Assembly (NCBI GenBank): GCA_914767885.1
Contig: CAJZBQ010000018.1
Location: 930,001-994,000 of the forward strand
Reading direction: 5' to 3'
DNA length: 64,000 bases
From: Blepharisma stoltei
Lineage: Eukaryota; Ciliophora; Heterotrichea; Heterotrichida; Blepharismidae
Under the pieces are notes generated by a model that made no database searches, was not told the origin of the DNA, and saw only the letters and a list, made by a program, of their open reading frames with translations. The position numbers were made by a program, and so were the translations under genes. Every line of letters begins with the position of its first letter. Within the stretch, counting starts at the first letter, position 1. Shown here one piece after another: positions 1-9,998 of this stretch.

Positions 1-1355
1 AAGCTGCTGAGTTTTATTTTTACGTAATCAGGGAAAGAGGCGGGACAAAATTAGATAGCAGACTGGGATCAACAAAGGAGTTTCTCCAGTTGAAATTGGC
101 TCTTATCTTGAGAGCAATCTGACCTGCGAATATTCCAGGGCATGCGTTAAAGCCGGTGATGCTTATGATTGTAAATGGTGGTGATCAGCAATATACTTTG
201 GACCTTTGGTAACGCCACTACTTAAAAACCAGTATTTCGGCCCTGACTGCAGAAGACGGTAGTATCCTGACACCCCACAGCACATCAATGTGGAATGGAG
301 CGATCAATAAAGTTGGGATTTAAATAATTTTTAAATTAAAATAATCTAATATACAAATAATAGTTTGCAAAATACATATTAAATAAATTTTTTGCTCATT
401 AAAATAAGGGGACTGATTTTTCAAATAGGGATTTTTTTTTGAGTTTTATTAAATAAAGGCTGAGTTAACAAAACCTTTAATTAAGGATACCTTTACTTAG
501 CCTTTTTATTTAAATTTTATATATGTGGCTTAAAGGTTATTTTATCTTCGCAATAAAATGCGGAACAGATTTAGTTCAAAAAATTATTTATAACTCTTTT
601 TCAATAAATAAAAATTATTTTTCTTGCTATAGAAGAGTTAAATTTTATTTTAAATTTCTTAAAGTAAACTAAAAAAATTTAAAATTTTTAGATCTATTAC
701 AAACTTTATAATATTTTTATATGCTTAATAAAATATTTTTTATAAAACTAATTATATTAAAACATTTTTGGCTTGTTACGCAGGTTTAAATTCTAAAAAA
801 GGTATGATTTTTCCAAATCACGGGAGGAGTAAGGGTTGGCATGAGATGATTAAGTTTGAGTATATCGAAGTATGGGGGATTTATGATAATATAAATTGTT
901 TCTAGGAGAAATTTTTTATATTAAAAGCTATAGATAAGTGTAAGAAAAATTATATGATTTAGAGGCTCTGCATCCAAAAAAACGTTAAACAGATCAAGTT
1001 ATCTGCATGGATAAGGAATTTCAATCAATATTAATTTAAGCTATATATGCAGTCTGTATAATAATCTAACCACAAAACTCGCACAGAAAAACCATTTTAT
1101 GTCATCATTTAAATAAGTAAATTAACTAATCTAAAAAGAGTCATAATTTTTGAGAATTTGGGAAAAATAAATAATTTTTTCCCACCTAGTATTGTTATGC
1201 ATAATTAAGTTAATTATGAAATTTATTATATCTAGTGGCTCTAAAATAATAATTGCTTACAAATAAGCTAATTTCGCAGATATAGCTGCAGAAATAAATT
1301 TTATTTTCCCATAATTAGGACGGTTTTTAAAAATAAACTAATTTTTAATCATTTA
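1..1355. other. Gene-poor AT-rich stretch
   Basis: No open frame with recognisable coding character was found. Positions 1-310 are less AT-rich than the rest and may be the truncated end of a retroposon or gene fragment that enters from the left edge. Positions about 588-642 carry an imperfect inverted repeat (AACTCTTTTTC against GAAGAGTTA) that resembles a decayed MITE. The rest is intergenic-type sequence. Confidence 0.5.
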
Positions 1356-1510
1356 TATAGAATTTTACCATAGATGGCGCTGTTAGCCCTTGATTTGCCC
1401 ATGAGGAAAACTTTTTTGGTTTGAGCAAACCATATGGTACTGGTCGAACAAAAAAATTTTCCCAGTGGCAAATCAAGGGCAAATAGCGCTATCTATGGGA
1501 AAATTCTATA
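1356..1510. repeat. Fold-back (palindromic) element, copy 1
   Basis: The two arms are near-perfect inverted repeats. The left arm begins TATAGAATTTTACCATAGAT and the right arm is its complement, ending ATGGGAAAATTCTATA. They are separated by a short centre that holds its own small palindrome (TGGTTTGAGCAAACCA). The element lies just upstream of the kelch gene. It shares ATAGATGGCGC with the larger fold-back near 61.9 kb. TA dinucleotides at both ends fit a germline-limited element. Confidence 0.7.
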
Positions 1511-1593
1511 ATAGAAAAATCTCATTTTCTGTTTAAATTATCCAATTATTTAGTATAAGAGCTAATGAAATATCAGTTTCTCCTAATAATTAA

Positions 1594-3114
1594 ATGGAAA
1601 ATAATGAAAATTTTGTGTGCTACTTATGCTGCACAAATCAAGCCGAAGTCCAATGCCACTGTTCTAACCCTTCTTTATTTTTCTGCAAAGAATGCATTGC
1701 AGAGCACATCTTTTCCCAAAGTTCAGTAATACACACCCAATCATCATTAGATATCACCGGAAACTACTATACAAATTTCATATGCAAAGAATGCTGCAAG
1801 TTTAATGCTGAATACGTCTGTTTATGCAGCGACTCGATACAAACATTTTGTGACTCTTGTCTTGGGGCTCACATTAAGAAATTCTCGTTATCCAAAAGAA
1901 GCCATGAAATCGAGCCGATCGAATCCCTTGAATTTTTACATGAAATTGGTGAAATTTCTGAGTTTTTGGATAGGAAAGTTATTGTGAGGAAAATTAGAGA
2001 TGCTTTAGAATTACAGATAAAAAATCTAGGAAGATTTGGAGATAAAATTATAGAAGAAAAAAATGAGCTTATTAAATTGATAGAGGATACAGTGAATTCT
2101 AAGCTGGAAGTGTTTGGTAGATATAAAAATTATTATTTAAGGATTATAGAGGAACTTGACCAGATAAAATTCTCAAGAGAACTGGACAACCAAACCTGCC
2201 TTGGGCATTTGCTAGGAATCAGTTTATCCCACATCGATAAAAGCTTGAAACGAGCTTTTGCAGTCCAAATGCATACAAATTTCGACTTAGCATTCAAAAG
2301 CGTTTCTGACTTAATCGAATTTGAAGGCCCGAAGCTTCCTGAAATCGTATCTGAGAGAAAAATGTATTACTTCAAAACTTTCAGCCAAGAAGTCACAATT
2401 TTTAACCCTTCTGACAACTCTTTTGTCACAAGAGAGCTCGACCACTCCATCACATTTAAAAATAATTCCTCATGATGCATTATTTCCTCTGAAAGTCTGC
2501 TATATTGTGGCGGCTCTTTAGGATCAAATTATTCAGGAGAAACTTATATCATAGACCTCGTTACCAATAAAATCAAACAAGCTGGGAATATGCTGATTCC
2601 TCGATCTCAAGCTGCTATAGTTTACTATGAAAATGAGGTCTATATATTTGGCGGCTTCAACGGAAGCAATATAAAAGCTTGTGAAAAATTATCACTAAAA
2701 AATCTGAAATGGGAAAGAATTCCTGATATGAATCATGCAAGAAGCAGCTTTACAGTAGCGATCCTTAATGGATTGTTTTATATGGCTGGGATGGGAGGCC
2801 CTGAAATAGAGGTGTATAACCCTTTAGACAATTCTTTTCAGCTTTTTGGACTATCTTTGCCTAAAAATTGTGTTAGCACTATGATTAGTGTGGAAAATAA
2901 AATTTTTATATTTTTACAAGACAAGCTAATATCGCTAGACCCTGAATACAAAACTTTTGATTTGCAGTGCACTATTAGGTCTAATTTGTGGTGAAGTGGG
3001 TGCCCACCTTTGGTTTTGGAAAGCAGGATACTTTTATATTCATGCATTTCTGCATATGAGTTATGGCAGTATGATTCAAAAAGCCAAGTGATGTCTTTAA
3101 TAACTAAAATTTAA
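1594..3114 (+). CDS. B-box-like zinc-finger, coiled-coil and kelch-repeat protein
   Basis: 506 aa, ending at TAA 3112-3114. Two in-frame TGA codons (2473 and 2992) must be read as Trp, because kelch sequence continues across both. Residues 1-110 hold two Cys/His-rich modules (CYLCC...CHC, then CKECC...CLC...CDSC), like tandem B-box-type zinc fingers. Residues about 115-220 are charged and helical, probably coiled coil. From about 290 on there are kelch-like blades (YIFGGFNG, FYMAGMGG). The order Zn-coiled coil-kelch recalls TRIM-like ligase scaffolds, but no RING is seen. The start follows an in-frame upstream stop; no insert interrupts the gene. The domain call is firm, the function unknown. 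Confidence 0.85.
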
Positions 3115-3246
3115 TCTATATTGTAAAGAAATAATTAAAGTAAGTAATTAAAGACATTTATTATATTTTCTATAGAAAATAGGCCAATTATTTGAAATTT
3201 GTGGAAATTATGATTAAGAATAGTATAAAATATAAAGAATATGAAA
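3115..3246. other. Intergenic, kelch gene to U3 snoRNA
   Basis: Short AT-rich spacer between convergent units; nothing recognisable. Confidence 0.5.
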
Positions 3247-3448
3247 ACTAGTCAGACCCACTTGCAAGCCATAAGCTTATAAGCCAGAGGTCATCGCCCA
3301 ATGACAAGGAGGTAAACCTCCTTGATTGAGATATCCCATAGCGGCTGCAAGTGCACGATTCATCATCCTAGAGCGGGTTATCGCCTTTTTTGATAAAGTA
3401 AAAGAGGAAAAATCACTATAGAAGTGATCCTGTACGAGTACAGTCCTA
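3247..3448 (-). ncRNA. U3: U3 small nucleolar RNA
   Basis: Read on the minus strand, a run of about 200 nt carries the U3 signatures in order. Near the 5' end is box A, GGATCACTTCTATAGTGA, very close to the nearly universal GGATCATTTCTATAGT. It sits directly after a short 5' hairpin (CTGTACTCGTACAG). A C'-type box GGATGATGAATC follows, then stems, a C box GGGCGATGACC, and a D box GTCTGA immediately before the 3' end. CTAG on both sides of the C'/D pair can close the terminal stem. Box B is not clear. U3 guides early cleavages of the pre-rRNA and binds fibrillarin-type box C/D proteins. The exact ends are estimates. Confidence 0.85.
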
Positions 3449-3615
3449 ATTTAAATTTCCAAATTTCCTTTTTATCACTAATTTAGTTATTTTTTGTTAT
3501 GGGACATAATAATTTCATAAAAAATTATAAGCAATTCTCGATCTTTCAGCCATTAGACTTGCTTAATTACCATTAAATTATTTTAATTTTCCTCCAAATT
3601 ATAAAATAATTTTAG
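3449..3615. other. Intergenic, upstream of U3 and downstream of cyclin
   Basis: AT-rich. It must contain the promoter of the minus-strand U3 gene and the 3' end of the cyclin gene. No conserved snRNA promoter element could be assigned by eye. Confidence 0.4.
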
Positions 3616-4571
3616 TTATTGAGTATTATTAAACTCAAAAAGAGGCAGCCCATCTTGATGTAAAATATTGAAATTCAGAAACAACATTGGACTTTTATAA
3701 TCAGGAAAATTTTTCTCAAACTCTTCTACTCCACAGTAAAACTTGCTCATGATTTCTTCAATTTCTGGGAAAATTAAATCATGGTCACTCAAAATCGTTC
3801 TTACCACATCAATCCTTCTTTCTGAAAAAGCTGCCATAATAAACGCTGTGACTGCTTGCTGCCTGGGGTCATAGTCCTGGGCATTATAATAAAACTGCAC
3901 CAGGTAAAGCACTATTCTTGCAATATTACTAATACTGCAATTTTCATCATATCTGCTTTTCAGGCATCCCAAAGTGTCAAGACAAGTCTGAATATTGACC
4001 TTAAAAGAAAGCACTTCTAAAATCCTCCCTTCTAAAGCTCTGACTTCTTCTTCACTATGATGACTAAACAGAATATTTTCATGAATTACCTTAAGTTTCA
4101 ATGGAGTCACTTCATCAAATTTTGATGCTATAAACATACAAGTTACCCCTATTTTTATTTTATTTTATAATAATTTTAAAAAATTATTAAATTTAAATTT
4201 TATGTCTTTTTGACCCCTATTAGATGAAGGTCATTATTTTCCAGGCCTTCAGTGAGCTTGAGATAAGTATCCATGAGCCTTACAGTTAAAAAAAATACAT
4301 TGTCACTACAGCCAAAGGATGAGGTGACTTCAATCATCCAGTTGAGAAGTCTGGAGCGATGATTGATAGTGATGGAGTGGTTGAGTAAAGATTCTTTGGT
4401 AGAAAGGTCAGGGGAATTTTTGAAGTGATGAAGGAGAAGGTCTGGAAGTGTAGTGTTGTAAAAGTTGGAGTCGACGGAGACTAAGACTTGTCTTCCATAA
4501 TTGTTTGGTTTCCTCGCCTGAAGTAAAGGGAGATTTTCCTTGTCGTTATTGTTAGAGTTAAATGAGCTCAT
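3616..4571 (-). CDS. Cyclin (B/A-type cyclin box), split by an IES
   Basis: Two open segments (4571-4220 and 4144-3616) join to a 295-aa protein once the 68-bp insert is removed; the junction then reads HLIGVTCMFIASKFDE, the classic cyclin-box core. The N-terminus is polar and Asn-rich. The cyclin box covers residues about 55-215 (NHRSRLLNWMIEV, FFLTVRLMDTYL, LEGRILEVLSF), with a second cyclin fold C-terminal. This fits a mitotic-type regulatory subunit of a cyclin-dependent kinase. No clear destruction box is visible. Length minus insert is divisible by three, which supports the model. Confidence 0.88.
4145..4219. other. IES, 68 bp, in cyclin exon
   Basis: The 7-bp direct repeat ACCCCTA (4145-4151 and 4213-4219) brackets an almost pure A/T insert. 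Deleting one repeat plus the insert restores the cyclin box in frame. The repeat contains the TA dinucleotide typical of Blepharisma IESs. This is one of the cleanest IES boundaries in the window. Confidence 0.9.
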
Positions 4572-4676
4572 ATCTTTATAAAAGCAGTGAGAAGCGATCG
4601 CTATTTATAGACAGAAATATCCTGAGAGTGACGTTAGCAAAGATTTTGCTAATGCCTTTTATGCAATAATTTAGTT
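4572..4676. other. Cyclin upstream region
   Basis: About 100 bp between the cyclin start and a MITE. It presumably holds the cyclin promoter. No motif is called. Confidence 0.4.
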
Positions 4677-4956
4677 TACTCCGCCGCTCTTTGAGCGAAA
4701 AAAAACATTGGGAAAATCCTATTTTTTGTATAAAACCTATACTGTGTAGACAAAAAAAATTTTTTATATAAAATAAAATCTCTGGCTAAATCTATTGATT
4801 TTTAATACATTGCATTTTAAAACATAAACTTTCCAAATGAAATTAATCGTTACTTTTCAATATTTGCGAATTGGGATTTTTATTTAATTTTAAAAAAAAA
4901 AATTAGCCTGCCCATGGGCTAACAAAATTTGTTTTGGCTCACACAGGAGGGAGTTA
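4677..4956. mobile_element. CCGTGAGTGAAC-type MITE, diverged copy
   Basis: It begins TTTACTCCGCCGCTC and ends GGAGGGAGTTA, flanked by TA. The interior matches the other copies (a block around ATTTTAAAACATAAA and TTTGCGAATTGGGATTTTT). The TIRs have drifted from the consensus CTCCCTCCGTGAGTGAAC. It fits the abundant Pogo-derived MITE described for the Blepharisma germline (known as BogoMITE); that identity is from memory. Confidence 0.75.
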
Positions 4957-5733
4957 AATAGATTCTAATTGGAAATAATAAAAATTTTGATAAAATGAGT
5001 TTGATAAATTTTATTCTATAAAGACTTTGAGGATTTGTGCAGAATTAGCTGAGCTAATTTTTTTTAAAAATAAAATTATTTAATTACAAAGTTTAAAGGA
5101 AAATTAGCAGCTTTATTGAAATTCAAAGCTAAAAATCAATATTTATACAGCTTCTGCATAATGTTTAGCGAATAAATATGTTTTTGATTAAAAAGGGTAA
5201 TATTTAATTACATTTTTTAAGGTAAAGACTCAATTCAGCAATTAATAAAATTATTTATTTGTAGTGCATATATGCTTGTAGATATTTAGCAAAGAAAAAG
5301 AATCGATATAGCTCAAGAGGCTATTTAAAGTATTTCTATTGGATTTTATTTTTGGAACTGCAAACATTGAAAAGACACAGAAAAACATATAAGTCAGATC
5401 ATTAAAATATGGAGGAGCAGTCTAAATATAGCTTTTGAATAGAAGAAAAATTTACAAAAAATTACTGACTAGATTTCTATTAAAAAATCCTAATCTCATA
5501 AACTTAAATATGGTCAGCTAATAGAGCACAATCAATTAGCAATCAACAAAAAAAATAAGTTCAGCTTTCCTAAACTTTGCCTAGCGTCAGCCTATAAATC
5601 TTGAAAATTACCCATAAAAAATCAAATCCAGGCTAATCTTTAACCCTAAAAGTTTTGGAAATGTGTTTGATTTTGTAAGAAATCAGAAAATGATCATTTT
5701 TGATGTATTCTCAAATAAACTGCATTTCCTTCT
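4957..5733. other. AT-rich intergenic, no gene seen
   Basis: No frame longer than noise in any of the six frames, even allowing TGA as Trp. A lone ATTTTTGGAA near 5348 resembles an Sm site, but no snRNA body could be built around it. Confidence 0.5.
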
Positions 5734-6044
5734 TACTGCCCCCTCCGTGAACAACCAAAACATCTTGCTCGCCCACAGAGGGAGTTAATTTTTTTAAAAT
5801 TTATATATATAAATTTAAAAAAATCCCAATTTGTAAAAAAAATAAATTTAACTGCCAAATTTATGTTTTAAAATCGAGCTGTTTAAAATTAAATAGAATT
5901 AGCTACAGATTTCATTGTCATTTATATATAATTTTTTTTTCTAAAAATTTTTTATATTAAAAAAATTTTCACGGAGTGTCTGTTTTGAGCAAAAAATAGG
6001 GATTTTTCCAATAGTTTTGTTCGCTTGCGAAGGGGGAGGAGTTA
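5734..6044. mobile_element. CCGTGAGTGAAC-type MITE
   Basis: TA-flanked. The left end reads TTACTGCCCCCTCCGTGAAC and is followed closely by a complementary arm (CCCACAGAGGGAGTTA), which gives the terminal hairpin typical of this family. The right end is GAAGGGGGAGGAGTTA. The core shows the shared GAATTAGC and ATTTCATT blocks. Confidence 0.8.
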
Positions 6045-6345
6045 GAATAAAATTCCAACAGGCTTTGCTCCATAATTTATATAAAACTTACAATCTGATC
6101 ACCCCAATTCCAAATTTAAATTCCTTTCTCCAATCTTCCATTCTGGCCTTCCAATTCCTACAAGTTAAAATAAAAATAATTTAAATTAAGCCTATTTTAT
6201 CGCAGAACTGATAATCCATATTTCTTCCATTAATTTTAAGCCATGCATATTAAAATTCTAGATCAGCGAAGAATAAAATCAAAAACCATGGAAAATAAAG
6301 CCTTCTTCGGAGATGGCAAATTTATAATAAATTATTACAAATAAT

Positions 6346-9065
6346 ATGAACAGCATATCCATGTCAGAATCTGGATCTGAAAATGAAATTCCAAGAAGCC
6401 CTCAGGGGAATTCTGGAAACTCTAACGACGATCCACTTTTATCTTTGTTCTAAGGATATACATAAAATGGCATATGATGTCCAGCCGGTCCTCCCAGTGA
6501 CGGTAATCCAATTATATCAGCATGTTTTTTGGGAGAAGTGAGTTGGGCAAACAACACCAGGAGGCTAGAGGCGATAGGCTTAAGCACGAATCCGCTGGTT
6601 TGTGATCTGACCCATGGGCAGCTACTCGTGACTCCTTTTTTCCAGTAGCATCTTAGCCAGTGGATGCCCGAAATGGAATAGGGTGATTTGCCTGCTCAAG
6701 CTACTCTTGATAGCGGCCCCAAATCACGGAAGTGATTGAGTTCTTTCTAGGGATAACCTGAAAAGGCTAGCTAGACATAAGTAAAACACTGCGGTCCCTC
6801 CAGAAAAGGCTCCCAAACGGAGCCAATCTGGCCAGGGTAGGTACAGTTGACGTAATAAGGGCGAAGGGACTAAGTTGGAAATGGTGATGCCCGGTGATGG
6901 TCTGCGAATCCAATAGGGCAACTCACTATCGAGAACCCAGGGGTTTCAGCCTGGGCTCAGAGGTACCAGAGGTGGAAGCCACCTAATTCGCTTGGGCCAA
7001 CACGCGCCTGGAAGTAGAGACTTTAAATATAGCTCATAATCTAATCTAATCTTTGTTCCAAGGACCTTCGTTAGCAAAACTAATGACCCATCCTAAAACA
7101 AAGGAATATTTCCATCAAGAAGATTTTGTCCAGTATCTTAATGCTTTGAATGAAACTATTTATCACAACATAATTCAGCCCTTATCAAATACACCAATTC
7201 TATATATTTTAAATAAAAAACAGCCTTTTTGCTATTATTTAAAAAATTATTCTCATTAAATACTATAAAAATACCTCACTTGAATTTATGAGTGACCCAA
7301 GGTTCATGGAATGTGTGGGCGTCTTAATGGGTGTTGACTGCTCAGGCCCTAAGAACCATACTCCTCAGGACCAATGTCAAGAGGATGGTAACAGCGATAG
7401 CCATGACGAAGAATACTATAACAAGCAAGCTGCCGAAGAAGAGAAAACCTTGGGGAATTCAGCATTCGGCAAAAAGAAATGAAGAGTCGCCATGGAGCAT
7501 TATGACCGAGCAATCAATCTAGATCCTTCGGAAATGACATATATAAACAATAAAGCTGCCTGTTTTTTCTCAATCGGAGAGTATCAAAGATGCATAGAAC
7601 TCTGTGATAAAGCCCTAGAAATTGGAAAAAAGAACATGGCAGACGGTAAAAAAATCGGAAGAGCCTTGTCCAGAAAAGGCCACGCACTAGAAAAACTAGG
7701 AAGAATAGACGAAGCCATAGACAGTTTAAAGCTCTCTTTATTTGAGCAGAATGATGATAAAGTAAAATTCGAGGTGAGAGATCTTGAGAGGAAAAAGAAA
7801 AAAACTGTGGATGATAACTATACTGTGGGATATCAATTTTGCATGAAAAATCTATATAAAGCCTTAAGTTGTATTTATATAGTAGAGAATATAAAAATCC
7901 TGGCCGAGCTGAAGAAAATAATTTGGCTGCCAATGAGCTTTTTGGTGAAGGCGACTATGAAGAAGCAATCAAAGAATATAATGAATGCCAAAAAAGGATA
8001 AATAAATGAAATTCGGTCCATGAGGAATTAGCTTTGCTAATTTTCTCTCCATAATGGAATTTTATTTATGGGGTTTGGTTTTACCTTGACAGCAACAGCG
8101 GTTTAATTTGGGAATAATAACCAAAGAAACTGTCCCCAGTGCATCAAAGGCTCAGGATTTTACCATTTATCACATCCGATGAATATGACCCTTTAGTGAA
8201 GCACGCGCTAAAGCTAAGTCTCACGAGAGCGACAGCAACGCACTGGGTGAGATGTGTGGCCTTGCCTGATGATGGTATTGCTTTAGAAAGCTGCTCATAT
8301 GGTGCACCAAGTGACGGGATGGCCTGTGACGTTGCTAGCTTGGCTAAGTCCCTATTTTTTGGAGTGGGCATACCTCAAAATACTTAAGTTACTGCAAATG
8401 AATATATTGAATGTCAAAAAAGGCTTCCAAACGACATTAATTACTTATCGAACCGCGCTGTCTGCTTTATCAAGCTTAAACAGTTCTACAAAGCACTAAA
8501 AGACCTTGATAGGATTCTTGAGATTGACCATAATCATATCCAAGCTAATATTCAAAAAGCCTTTATCCATACTGTTTTTAAAGAGTATGGAAAAGCCCTT
8601 GAATGCTACGAAAAAGTCCTTCAAATCGACCCAGACAATCAAGAATGCAAAGAAGGCTTTAAAAAAGTGGTGAGGTCTCTGAATTTCCAAATTGATTGTA
8701 GCGATGAAGATAGGATGAAAAGAAGCTTACTAGATACTTCTATTAAGCATATTCTATGTGATCCTCAGCTCATTGAATTTTTATATTATTCTATGGTGAA
8801 TTTTGATAGATATAAAACTGGGTTTATTTAATGGCCAGGCAAATGATATAAAACAATATAGCTGTAATAAATGATTGAAAATTTTAGTAAAGGCAAAATT
8901 ATTCATTTTTTATAGAAAAAAATAGCAGCTAACCGAGAAAAAAATTAATCGCTATAAATAAATATAGAAAAAGTCAATTTAAATAAGGAGCAGACCACAA
9001 ATCCTGCTATCCTTGCCGCATATGCAAAGTTAAAAGAAGCAGGCCTATTAAAAGCGACACCTTAA
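6346..9065 (+). CDS. STI1/Hop-like TPR co-chaperone, interrupted by five inserts
   Basis: Six open pieces assemble to about 447 aa. A first DP/STI1 module (LAKLMTHPKTKEYF...DPRFMECVGVLMGVD) comes first. A TPR2A-like block follows (EKTLGNSAFGKKK-W-RVAMEHYDRAI, TYINNKAACFF, ALSRKGHALEKLG), then TPR2B (ELFGEGDYEEAIKEY, RAVCFIKLKQF, ANIQKAFIHTVF) and a C-terminal DP2 (NPAILAAYAKLKEAGLLKATP). This is the Hop/Sti1 order without the N-terminal TPR1. Hop carries clients between Hsp70 and Hsp90 in the cytosol. ATG 6346 is the first start in frame. The first exon ends in TAA at 6451 inside the duplicated target of a retroposon; the second copy has CAA there. Either that stop disappears on precise removal, or translation starts downstream. 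Confidence 0.82.
6441..7064 (+). mobile_element. Retroposon R1 in STI1 exon
   Basis: The target duplication is ATCTTTGTTCTAAGGA (6441-6456) against the same with C for T at 7049-7064. The body 6457-7048 is GC-richer than its surroundings, begins with a ...CATAAAATGGC head and ends in TAATCTAATCTAAT. Removing the body and one duplicate restores the STI1 frame exactly. A TA-to-TA deletion does not, because the downstream copy has no TA and tail TAs leave an in-frame TAA. Confidence 0.8.
7190..7288. other. IES, about 97 bp, in STI1
   Basis: Deletion from TA 7190 to TA 7287 joins NIIQPLSN to MSDPRFMECVGVLMG in frame, as expected for a DP module. The insert is AT-rich and holds in-frame stops. 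Confidence 0.75.
7815..7884. other. IES, about 59-68 bp, in STI1
   Basis: The frame shifts between KKKKTVDD and REYKNPGRAEE. TA 7815 to TA 7883 (68 bp) or TA 7819 to TA 7878 (59 bp) both restore it. The true boundary cannot be chosen from sequence alone. Confidence 0.65.
7974..8423 (+). mobile_element. Retroposon R2 in STI1 TPR2B
   Basis: A 24-bp near-perfect duplication (7974-7997 and 8400-8423, 22 of 24 matching) flanks about 400 bp. The duplication contains TA, so TA-to-TA excision restores KEYIECQKRLPND. The first 90 bp of the body are clearly related to R5 (shared TTTTATTTATGGGGTTTGG-like block). Confidence 0.85.
8807..8985. other. IES, about 177 bp, in STI1 C-terminus
   Basis: Joining TA 8807 to TA 8984 fuses VNFD to KEQTTNPAILAAY and recovers the C-terminal DP2 module. 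Without it the protein would stop at 8831, and the 8985-9065 segment, which looks like coding sequence, would be orphaned. Confidence 0.7.
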
Positions 9066-9086
9066 AATAATGTTTCTTATTAATAA

Positions 9087-9824
9087 TTAATGTCTAATCC
9101 TTTTCACTTTATTAGTGAAAATTTCTCTGGGGAATCTCAGAACTTTGACAGGAGAACAATTTTCGCTTTTAGGAAAATTTGAATCTTCCCTTGTCAATTC
9201 TTTTGTGTCAGCCACTCTAAAGGTAAATAAAAAATCTTCTTTTTTAGATATTTTTAGGTCTAAAAATTTAACTCGATCTGTAAAGGATTTTCCTATAGGA
9301 GATTTTTCATGCCTTATCAAGGGAAATCGACTTTGTATTTTTGAAGAGAAACTGCTATCAATTTCTGACTCATTTTTTAAGCTTTCTATTGTTTTTGTTG
9401 GAGAGGATATTTGAGTTTTAGTTAAAAATTGTTGATCTGTGAGATTTTCAAAAAGTTTTTGCAAGTAATTAAGCTTTTTTCTAGGTGTATGCAAATAAGG
9501 AGAGGCATCTTCATTGTTGTAGCTTGATAATAAAGAATTTTCTTCAGGGAGAAGATATTTTTTATTCAATTTGTGAAGCCTTTGTAAAGGCTTAAACTGC
9601 AATTTGTCAGGGAATCTATATGATGAAGGCGGAAATGAGTTTTCTGAAGGCTCTTCTCGGCTTGTATGTACAGAGTTTACAAAAGTCTCAATGAATCTTT
9701 TCTTATTAAACCTTTGAGGGGTTTTGGAATGTGGTTTAGAACGCTCAGAAAGAGGAGTGGTGATATTTTTAATGAATTTCAGTTCTAATTTTGGCTTAAA
9801 AGTGGACTCAGTGCTAATTTCCAT
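9087..9824 (-). CDS. Uncharacterised basic, disordered protein
   Basis: 245 aa, one uninterrupted frame, convergent with the STI1 gene and only 21 bp from its stop. The protein is rich in Lys, Ser, Pro and Phe with no recognisable domain or membrane segment; motifs such as SPTKTIESL and KSPIGKSF are possible phosphorylation sites. Coding nature rests on length, clean ATG-to-TAA structure and amino-acid balance. Function unknown. Confidence 0.7.
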   Translation of the reverse strand: MEISTESTFKPKLELKFIKNITTPLSERSKPHSKTPQRFNKKRFIETFVNSVHTSREEPSENSFPPSSYRFPDKLQFKPLQRLHKLNKKYLLPEENSLLSSYNNEDASPYLHTPRKKLNYLQKLFENLTDQQFLTKTQISSPTKTIESLKNESEIDSSFSSKIQSRFPLIRHEKSPIGKSFTDRVKFLDLKISKKEDFLFTFRVADTKELTREDSNFPKSENCSPVKVLRFPREIFTNKVKRIRH

Positions 9825-9998
9825 TTTTATAAATTAATCGATTATATTTGTGAGTTAACTGCATGATAATTATATGATGAATATAGAAATTATTTATTCT
9901 TGATAAAGCTAATAACTGAATAAATGTAAAAATTAATTTAATGATAGGACTGAGAACTTAACTTATATTTTTCATTACAAAATAACATCATTATATAT
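9825..9998. other. Short intergenic spacer
   Basis: AT-rich spacer holding the 5' region of the basic protein gene and the 3' end of the RBR ligase gene. Nothing distinctive. Confidence 0.5.

Noticed and set aside
16-310. GC-richer opening segment considered as a gene or RNA
   Set aside because: No frame, domain, tRNA arms or retroposon ends could be shown; it is cut by the window edge.
5340-5360. Sm-like site, considered as an snRNA
   Set aside because: No U1, U2, U4, U5 or U6 core sequence nearby.
6724-6921. Minus-strand open frame inside R1
   Set aside because: It lies in a GC-rich retroposon body, has no recognisable domain and is not conserved in other elements.
7514-7933. Long antisense frame over STI1 TPR2A
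   Set aside because: Shadow of a conserved TPR domain on the plus strand.
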